Assembly (NCBI GenBank): GCA_030625445.1
Contig: DAOUQU010000028.1
Span: forward strand, 1 to 11,301
Source: Gammaproteobacteria bacterium
Lineage (GTDB): Bacteria > Pseudomonadota > Gammaproteobacteria > Chromatiales > Chromatiaceae
Length of the DNA stretch: 11,301 bases
Direction of reading: 5' to 3'
Below are positions 7,214-11,301 of the stretch, piece by piece. Position 1 is the stretch's first letter, and the number at the start of each line of letters is the position of its first letter. Both the position numbers and the translations under genes were made by a program. The notes under the pieces were generated by a model, which ran no database searches, was not told where the DNA came from, and worked only from the letters and a program-made list of their open reading frames with translations.

Positions 7214-7217
7214 GTAT
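7193..7217 (-). promoter_or_regulatory. Putative IscR type 1 operator
   Basis: Against the E. coli type 1 consensus as I remember it, 21 of 25 positions fit. The left half (ATACTTGACT) and the AT-rich centre fit completely; mismatches lie in the right half (positions 17, 19, 22 and 24). The site covers the -35 box, as in the E. coli iscR promoter, so bound [2Fe-2S]-IscR would block RNA polymerase. The match was scored by eye. Confidence 0.7.
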
Positions 7218-7236
7218 TATATTGAAATTACCTTAT

Positions 7237-7704
7237 TCAAGAAGAGGATATACGACTGAAGCAATAATTTTTACTCAGGCAGTAGTCCAGCCAGCGCCCT
7301 GCAAAGAGATTCGCCTTCCACTTCTGCTGCAGTCCCGGTGACTGGTATAAACCCTCCAGGGGCAGACATTGCTGCCGCTTAATCTCGATCACCTCTACCT
7401 GTCCTGTATCCAGGTAAAGCCGCAACAGCATCTCGGGGTCCAGAAGCGGACTTTCATTGTCCGGTGTTTCAAAGAGGTAATTGAGTCGTACTTCCCGGGT
7501 AAAAGGACCGGTATGATCCACCTGTAAAAGTAATGGAGGGTCGCCTTGAATGCGTGAACCATACTCCCCGCGCATTGAGAGCAGCTGCGGCGCCAGACGC
7601 ATCAGCAGGCGATAGTTCTCATCGCATAATGCGCCCAGCATCCCTGCCGAGGGTTTTACCCGCGAAAGAAACTGCCACTTACTTTGTCGAAATAGAGTTT
7701 TCAT
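7237..7704 (-). CDS. DUF1249 family protein (YqiB-like)
   Basis: The 155-residue cytoplasmic protein resembles E. coli YqiB. MLGALCDENYRLLMRLAPQL (22-41) corresponds to the YqiB start region with its MRLC-MN-RLLP pattern, LLRLYLDTGQVEVIEI matches the RLYHDA-AEV segment, and FAGRWLDYCL near the C-terminus matches FLADWLRYCL. The biochemical function of the family is not known to me. I place the start at ATG 7704; an in-frame TTG at 7713 would add three residues. A TATAAT hexamer on the minus strand (7718-7713) sits so close to this ATG that, if it is the -10 box, the message would be nearly leaderless and translation might begin elsewhere; no good ribosome site is visible. The gene is divergent from purC and ends 94 bp before the iscR start. 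Confidence 0.85.
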   Translation of the reverse strand: MKTLFRQSKWQFLSRVKPSAGMLGALCDENYRLLMRLAPQLLSMRGEYGSRIQGDPPLLLQVDHTGPFTREVRLNYLFETPDNESPLLDPEMLLRLYLDTGQVEVIEIKRQQCLPLEGLYQSPGLQQKWKANLFAGRWLDYCLSKNYCFSRISSS

Positions 7705-7752
7705 TGGCTTCAATTATACCCAAACAACACCACGAATAAATTTCCATCTCTT

Positions 7753-7761
7753 TGCTATAAT
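7753..7761 (+). promoter_or_regulatory. purC extended -10 promoter
   Basis: A perfect TATAAT (7756-7761) is preceded by TG one base upstream, which gives an extended -10 element. The -35 region 17 bp upstream is poor, as is usual for extended -10 promoters. The leader to the purC ATG is about 25 nt and includes AGAGG (7784-7788), a good ribosome site. Confidence 0.7.
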
Positions 7762-7793
7762 GCCTTGTTTCCCAGTGCGAAACAGAGGCGACC

Positions 7794-8681
7794 ATGAGCA
7801 AGGCGCTATACCAATCCGAGCTTCCACAACTTGAGCTGTTGACCCGCGGCAAGGTGCGGGACATCTACGCCATTGATGACGACCACATGCTGATCGTCAC
7901 CAGTGACCGTCTCTCCGCCTTTGACGTTGTGCTGCCCCAGGCGATTCCAGGCAAAGGTGAAGTGCTGACGCGCGTAGCCAACTTCTGGTTTGAACGCACC
8001 GGCAACATCATTCCCAATCATCTGAGTGAAATGTCTCTGTCGGACGTCGTCCCTGACGAAGGTCAGCGTAACGCCCTTGGTGATCGCGCCATTATCGTTA
8101 AAAAACTCAAGCCGCTTCCAGTAGAGGCCATTGTGCGTGGTTATCTGATCGGTTCCGGCTGGAAAGACTACCAGCGCAGCGGCGGCGTCTGCGGCATTGA
8201 CCTGCCCGAGGGACTGAATCTTGCGGATAGGCTGCCACAGGCAATCTACACCCCGTCAACGAAAGCCGCTGTCGGTGAACATGATGAAAATATCAGTTAC
8301 GCCAAAACCGTTGATCTGCTCGGCGAAGAGCTTGCTGCCAAAGTCCGCGACCTGAGTCTGAAGATCTACACCGAGGCAGCAGAGTACGCGCTGCAGCGCG
8401 GCATTATCATCGCCGATACCAAGTTCGAATTTGGCCTGGACGATGACGGCGTACTGCATCTGATCGACGAAGTGCTGACCCCGGACTCCTCCCGCTTCTG
8501 GCCTGCAGAGCAGTATCAGCCCGGCATCAGCCCGCCCAGCTTCGACAAGCAGTATGTGCGCGACTACCTGGAGACCCTTGATTGGGACAAAAAAGCGCCT
8601 GGACCGGAACTGCCGCAGGATGTGATCGACCAGACTGCGGAAAAATATGCACAAGCCGAACGCCAGCTGACAAAGAGATAG
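7794..8681 (+). CDS. purC: Phosphoribosylaminoimidazole-succinocarboxamide synthase
   Basis: The 295-residue SAICAR synthetase joins CAIR and aspartate with ATP in de novo purine synthesis. Family segments are clear: LLTRGKVRDIYAID (15-28) for the nucleotide-binding start, SDRLSAFDVVLPQAIPGKG, VEAIVRGYLIGSGWKDY, and the C-terminal block IADTKFEFGLDDDG with LIDEVLTPDSSRFWP. The product is about 295 residues, the longer form also found in many proteobacteria, rather than the shorter E. coli form of about 237 residues. The start codon has AGAGG five bases upstream and an extended -10 promoter above it. The glutaredoxin-like gene follows after 23 bp, so the two may share a transcript. Confidence 0.97.
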   Translation: MSKALYQSELPQLELLTRGKVRDIYAIDDDHMLIVTSDRLSAFDVVLPQAIPGKGEVLTRVANFWFERTGNIIPNHLSEMSLSDVVPDEGQRNALGDRAIIVKKLKPLPVEAIVRGYLIGSGWKDYQRSGGVCGIDLPEGLNLADRLPQAIYTPSTKAAVGEHDENISYAKTVDLLGEELAAKVRDLSLKIYTEAAEYALQRGIIIADTKFEFGLDDDGVLHLIDEVLTPDSSRFWPAEQYQPGISPPSFDKQYVRDYLETLDWDKKAPGPELPQDVIDQTAEKYAQAERQLTKR

Positions 8682-8704
8682 TAGCGAGGACTGAGGAGTG
8701 AGTG

Positions 8705-8971
8705 ATGAGGAAAAAACTCCCTCGCGTGGCCATCTATACTACGCGCAACTGCCCGAACTGCCGGCAGGCGAAAGCCGCCATGAGAGAGTGGGGCATCCCT
8801 TTTCAGGAGCTGGATATCGAAAAAAACCAGCGCGCCGCCAAAGAATTTGCGCGTCTGCGCATGCGCGCCGTCCCACTGATAAAAGTTGGTGAGAGAGTGC
8901 TGCAGGGTTATGACGCCAAACGTCTGGGAACCCTGCTGTCAAACGCCGGCTTTCAGCTGCGGCGGAATTGA
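8705..8971 (+). CDS. Small glutaredoxin-like thiol oxidoreductase (CPNC)
   Basis: The 88-residue product has a single thioredoxin-like domain: beta strand VAIYTTRN, dithiol active site C-P-N-C (residues 17-20), helix RQAKAAMREWG, strand IPFQELDI and the cis-proline segment RAVPLIKVGERVLQGYD (about 56-72). This matches glutaredoxin/NrdH-type proteins. CPNC is less common than CPYC, CPFC or CVQC. It would reduce disulfides or serve as an electron donor in the cytoplasm; the partner is unknown. AGGAG at 8694-8698 is placed well for ATG 8705; a GTG at 8702 would add one residue. It follows purC closely. Its last 33 bp overlap the 3' end of gmk on the opposite strand. Confidence 0.88.
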   Translation: MRKKLPRVAIYTTRNCPNCRQAKAAMREWGIPFQELDIEKNQRAAKEFARLRMRAVPLIKVGERVLQGYDAKRLGTLLSNAGFQLRRN

Positions 8972-9574
8972 ATCCTTTTGCCGCTTCAAAGTCAGATGCT
9001 GCACCTGCATCACCGCCTCCAGATCATCCACGCCCTGTTCAAACAGGTCATTGACCACAATGTAGTCGTATTCATCGTAATGTGACATCTCGCTCAGAGC
9101 ATCAGCCATACGCCGCTCGATGATCTCACTGCTGTCCTGACCGCGTGACGACAACCGTTCTCGCAACGCATCAATTGAAGGCGGAACCACAAAGATCGAG
9201 ACCGCATCGGCAAAACGCTCCCGCACCTGGCGAGCGCCCTGCCAGTCAATCTCTAGAATCACATCCTTTCCCGTTTCCAACTGCTGCCTGACAGAGGCTT
9301 CTGCGGTCCCGTAGTAGTTATCAAATACCTGCGCAGATTCGAGAAACGCCCTCTCCCCAACCATCTGCTGAAACTGCTCAACAGAGACAAAGTGGTAATG
9401 CTCTCCATTCACTTCACCCGGACGTGGCTGACGGGTCGTATGCGAAACGCTCAACACCCTCTGCTGCAGAGGTTGCTGAATCTCTCCCTGCCGCCTCTCA
9501 AGAAGCGCCTTGAGAAGAGATGTTTTGCCTGCGCCGGAGGGGGCAGAAACGATAAAGAGTATGCCGCTGTTCAT
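8939..9574 (-). CDS. gmk: Guanylate kinase
   Basis: The 211-residue product phosphorylates GMP or dGMP with ATP to the diphosphate, an essential cytoplasmic step. The P-loop is SAPSGAGKTS (9-18). The GMP-binding region follows with SHTTRQPRPGEVNGEHYHFV (44-63). ILEIDWQGARQVRERF, FVVPPSIDALRERLSSRG and the lid RRMADALSEMSHYDEYDYIVVND complete the family pattern. Length is normal. The C-terminal codons overlap the convergent glutaredoxin-like gene. In many relatives gmk is followed by rpoZ and spoT; here it is followed instead by an opposing gene, so it is a single-gene unit. No clear Shine-Dalgarno sequence precedes its ATG; AGGTG lies about 13 bases upstream. Confidence 0.97.
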   Translation of the reverse strand: MNSGILFIVSAPSGAGKTSLLKALLERRQGEIQQPLQQRVLSVSHTTRQPRPGEVNGEHYHFVSVEQFQQMVGERAFLESAQVFDNYYGTAEASVRQQLETGKDVILEIDWQGARQVRERFADAVSIFVVPPSIDALRERLSSRGQDSSEIIERRMADALSEMSHYDEYDYIVVNDLFEQGVDDLEAVMQVQHLTLKRQKDSIPPQLKAGV

Positions 9575-9658
9575 TTGATGTTTTGCACCTATTCTTAATT
9601 AAGTGGGTATCCAGATATGCCAGAAAATTTGGAGCACAAACGGAAAATTTATCACACG

Positions 9659-9693
9659 TTGCCTTGTTGAATTTTTAAGACTATTATTAAGAC
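9659..9693 (+). promoter_or_regulatory. Candidate promoter and operator of the toxin-antitoxin pair
   Basis: TTGCCT (9659-9664) and TATTAT (9682-9687) are spaced by 17 bp, about 41 bp before the antitoxin start. The -10 box is flanked by two direct copies of TTAAGAC (9675-9681 and 9687-9693), 12 bp apart. Antitoxins of this kind usually repress their own promoter, so these repeats are a reasonable operator candidate. Identified by eye only. Confidence 0.45.
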
Positions 9694-9728
9694 CTTATAA
9701 GCGACCAGTTTAACGCACGGGTAATGAC

Positions 9729-9977
9729 ATGACAACCAGGATACTTACCGAGGCAGCCGCCAGTATTAGCGAACTCAAAGCAAACCCTATGAAAGTGGCT
9801 TTAAGCGCCGATGGCGCGCCTGTTGCTGTACTCAATAGAAATGAACCGGCATTTTATTGTGTTCCAGCCGAAGCATACGAAATGCTGATGGATCACGTTG
9901 AGGACCTCGAACTTCTCGCCATTGCGGAGGGGCGCAAGGATGAGGAATCCATTCAGGTTGACATAAATGAGCTATGA
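9729..9977 (+). CDS. Phd/YefM-family antitoxin (StbD-like)
   Basis: The 82-residue product has the N-terminal Phd/YefM DNA-binding fold: ILTEAAASISELKANPMKVALSADGAPVAVLNRNEPAFYCVPAEAYEML (5-53), with the typical 'prevent-host-death' arrangement of a short helix, the GAPVAVLNRN strand turn and the PAEAYE helix. The acidic tail (DHVEDLELLAIAEGRKDEESIQVDINEL) would be the disordered toxin-neutralising segment. The NRNEPAFYCVPAE segment is that of StbD-type antitoxins. It overlaps the toxin start by 11 bp in the usual antitoxin-first order, so translation is coupled. It likely binds its own promoter, where paired TTAAGAC repeats lie. Sequence around it is more AT-rich than the housekeeping genes, consistent with horizontal spread of such modules. 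Confidence 0.9.
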   Translation: MTTRILTEAAASISELKANPMKVALSADGAPVAVLNRNEPAFYCVPAEAYEMLMDHVEDLELLAIAEGRKDEESIQVDINEL

Positions 9978-10254
9978 GCTTGAGTTTAAAAAGTCTGCTC
10001 TGAAAGAGTGGAATAAGCTCGGAGCTACAATTCGTATCCACTTCAAAAAGAAACTCATAAAGATTTTGCAGGAGCCGCGCATCCCAAGCGCCAAATTGTC
10101 TGGATCCAATCATCTCTACAAAATTAAACTTCGCCAATCCGGGTACAGACTCGTTTATGACGTCAATGATCACATTGTAACTATTACAGTGATTGCTATA
10201 GGAAAAAGAGAGAGAGGTAAAGTTTATAAAACTGCAATCAAACGAATGAGCTAA
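9967..10254 (+). CDS. RelE-family mRNA interferase toxin (RelE/StbE)
   Basis: The 95-residue product aligns with E. coli RelE without gaps over nearly its full length. Shared blocks are ALKEWNKLG, FKKKLIKIL, YKIKLRQSGYRLVY and GKRERGKVY. The residues important for ribosome-bound mRNA cleavage in E. coli RelE have equivalents at the same numbers here: K52, K54, R61, R81 and Y87. The toxin therefore looks intact and active. The family cleaves mRNA at the ribosomal A site and stops growth when the antitoxin is degraded. The start codon lies inside the antitoxin gene. The partner is of the Phd/YefM type, not the RelB ribbon-helix-helix type. A palindromic element begins directly at its stop codon and may end the transcript. 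Confidence 0.95.
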   Translation: MSYELEFKKSALKEWNKLGATIRIHFKKKLIKILQEPRIPSAKLSGSNHLYKIKLRQSGYRLVYDVNDHIVTITVIAIGKRERGKVYKTAIKRMS

Positions 10255-10385
10255 GAGCCTCTTGCAAAACTCCGTCATTCCGGCATGTTTTTAGCCGGAA
10301 TCCATTTTCTCGATCTGTAAGTAGTTGATTCTATAGATTCCTGCCTTCGCCGGAATGACGAATTTTGGAGTTTTGCAAGAGGCTC
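10255..10385. repeat. 131 bp MITE-like element with 19 bp perfect terminal inverted repeats
   Basis: The ends GAGCCTCTTGCAAAACTCC (10255-10273) and its exact complement (10367-10385) enclose two subhairpins. The left one is perfect: ATTCCGGC (10277-10284) with GCCGGAAT (10294-10301). The right one has one mismatch: ATTCCTGC (10337-10344) with GCCGGAAT (10349-10356). GTCATTCCGGC and GCCGGAATGAC are also mutually inverted across the element, so it can fold in two ways. No coding frame or obvious target-site duplication is visible. The first base follows the relE stop codon. It probably ends relE transcription in both directions, though no T-run is present. Confidence 0.85.
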
Positions 10386-10433
10386 CTGAGACAATTAAGT
10401 TTCACACCTCATTTCCATTTTTCAAATGCCATT

Positions 10434-11301
10434 ATGAACAGGGTTAAGAAAATTTTGAACAGAAGCCTGCTTCTGGATCTGGAGACGACTCCTGATGGAA
10501 AGCTTCTGAAGGTTGGCGCCGTTTGCGGAAAAGAGGAGCGTCTTCTCAAAGGGCGGTTTGGTAAGAGTGATGTAGTTCGGGTTCTGGATGATCTTGCCCG
10601 CAATGCCGATTATGTGCTCGGGCACAACATTCTTGACCATGACCTCCCCCTCCTCAAAAAGAGCTTTCCGGAGCTTCATCTGCATCGCCTCCCGGTTATT
10701 GACACCCTCTTCCTCTCCCCGCTCGCCTTCCCTGAAAACCCTTACCATCATTTGGTAAAAGACTACCGCCTGCTCAGCACCGCTTTGAATGATCCCGTCT
10801 GCGATGCCCGCAACGCGGGATTGCTGTTTCAAGACCAGTGCGATGTATTTGAAGAGTTGAAGCTCAATGACAAGGGGCTGGTTCAATTTTATGCATGGGC
10901 GTTTTCCGAAACCATGCTGCCACTCTTCCATGCGTTGCAGATCGAGCCATTTACTAGACAGGAGGCAAAAAGCTATTTTGCTTCCCGGGTTGCCGATCTT
11001 GGCTGCCAGACTGCCGCACAATCCCTGACGCTGGAAATCGGACATCTGCAGGCGAGGGAGTCGGCGGCCTATGCGTTGGCATGGTTGCGGATAGCGGGAT
11101 CGAATTCGATTACTCCACCCTGGGTTCGACATCGTTTTCCCGAAGTCACGAAAATCGTTCGCCGCCTGCGGGACAAGGGGTGCAGCGATCCAGCCTGCTC
11201 CTATTGCCGGGTCAACCACAATCCGCACCAGCAGCTCCAACATTTTTTCGGCTTTGACGACTTCCGCAGGGAGCCGTCCACTGCAGATGGAAGCAGCCTC
11301 C
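10434..11301 (+). CDS. DEDD exonuclease domain fused to probable RecQ-like helicase (3' partial)
   Basis: The frame from ATG 10434 is open to the window end (289 codons plus one base) and continues beyond it. Residues about 11-135 form a DnaQ-like 3'-5' exonuclease domain: LLLDLETT gives motif I (D15, E17), GHNILDHDLPLL gives motif II (D68 or D70), and NDPVCDARNAGLLF gives the last acid (D124). At the place of the catalytic histidine (H-x4-D) there is N119. A helical region follows (140-245), then C250-x4-C255-x2-C258-x3-H262, a possible zinc knuckle, and QLQHFFGFDDFRREPS, which resembles the lead-in to RecQ helicases. I infer a nuclease-helicase for DNA repair or defence. No clear Shine-Dalgarno sequence precedes the ATG; the gene lies 48 bp after the MITE-like element. 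A 273-codon minus-strand frame over the same region is a shadow. Confidence 0.78.
   Translation, partial: MNRVKKILNRSLLLDLETTPDGKLLKVGAVCGKEERLLKGRFGKSDVVRVLDDLARNADYVLGHNILDHDLPLLKKSFPELHLHRLPVIDTLFLSPLAFPENPYHHLVKDYRLLSTALNDPVCDARNAGLLFQDQCDVFEELKLNDKGLVQFYAWAFSETMLPLFHALQIEPFTRQEAKSYFASRVADLGCQTAAQSLTLEIGHLQARESAAYALAWLRIAGSNSITPPWVRHRFPEVTKIVRRLRDKGCSDPACSYCRVNHNPHQQLQHFFGFDDFRREPSTADGSSL

Noticed and set aside
9590..9605. CTTAATTAAG palindrome upstream of gmk as an operator
   Set aside because: A 10 bp AT-rich palindrome alone is expected by chance in AT-rich intergenic DNA, and no matching promoter for gmk could be placed around it.
10371..10404. Promoter for the exonuclease-helicase gene arising from the MITE end (TTGCAA)
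   Set aside because: At 17 bp spacing the -10 position is TAAGTT, only 3 of 6 matches. Other spacings are no better, so it is not supportable.
10422..11243. 273-codon open frame on the minus strand
   Set aside because: It lies opposite the plus-strand exonuclease frame, which has clear DLET, GHNILDHD and NDPVCDA motifs and stays open to the edge. The minus-strand product has no recognisable domain.

Overview
The window looks like a chromosomal segment of a gammaproteobacterium with moderate GC content. The IscR cysteine/histidine ligands fall at the same residue numbers as in E. coli, the RelE toxin aligns residue for residue with E. coli RelE, and the Psd, Gmk and DUF1249 (YqiB-like) proteins are of the proteobacterial kind. 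Species cannot be read from the sequence alone. Most of the window is ordinary housekeeping and regulatory sequence. The less ordinary material is three palindromic intergenic repeat elements, a toxin-antitoxin pair and a partial nuclease gene at the right edge.

Layout, left to right. A class V (alanine/serine-glyoxylate type) aminotransferase is followed by about 220 bp of TTTTAGG heptad repeats that flank a nested inverted repeat. Next come a Sco1/SenC copper protein and phosphatidylserine decarboxylase (psd), which overlap by 4 bp. Convergent to these, on the minus strand, is a two-component pair: an 844-residue membrane PAS-PAS histidine kinase and a FixJ-type LuxR response regulator. Upstream of the kinase lies a 360 bp gene-free stretch with a compact repeat element made of four back-to-back hairpins, and then the intrinsic terminator of iscR. 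iscR (minus) stands alone, with a sigma70-type promoter overlapped by a convincing IscR type 1 site, so it probably represses itself. A DUF1249 (YqiB-like) gene is divergent from purC. purC is followed by a small CPNC glutaredoxin-like gene whose 3' end overlaps the 3' end of convergent gmk by 33 bp.

The right part (from about 9650) has a more accessory character: a Phd/YefM-type antitoxin paired with an apparently intact RelE toxin, then a 131 bp MITE-like element with perfect 19 bp terminal inverted repeats that starts at the toxin stop codon. The last gene is open at the window edge. It starts with a DEDD-type 3'-5' exonuclease domain and leads through a Cys/His knuckle into what looks like the start of a RecQ-like helicase. 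It is the most interesting protein here, but only its first 289 codons are visible.

Functional links are mostly local: kinase with regulator, antitoxin with toxin, and IscR with its own promoter. I see no evidence for a multi-gene novel system.
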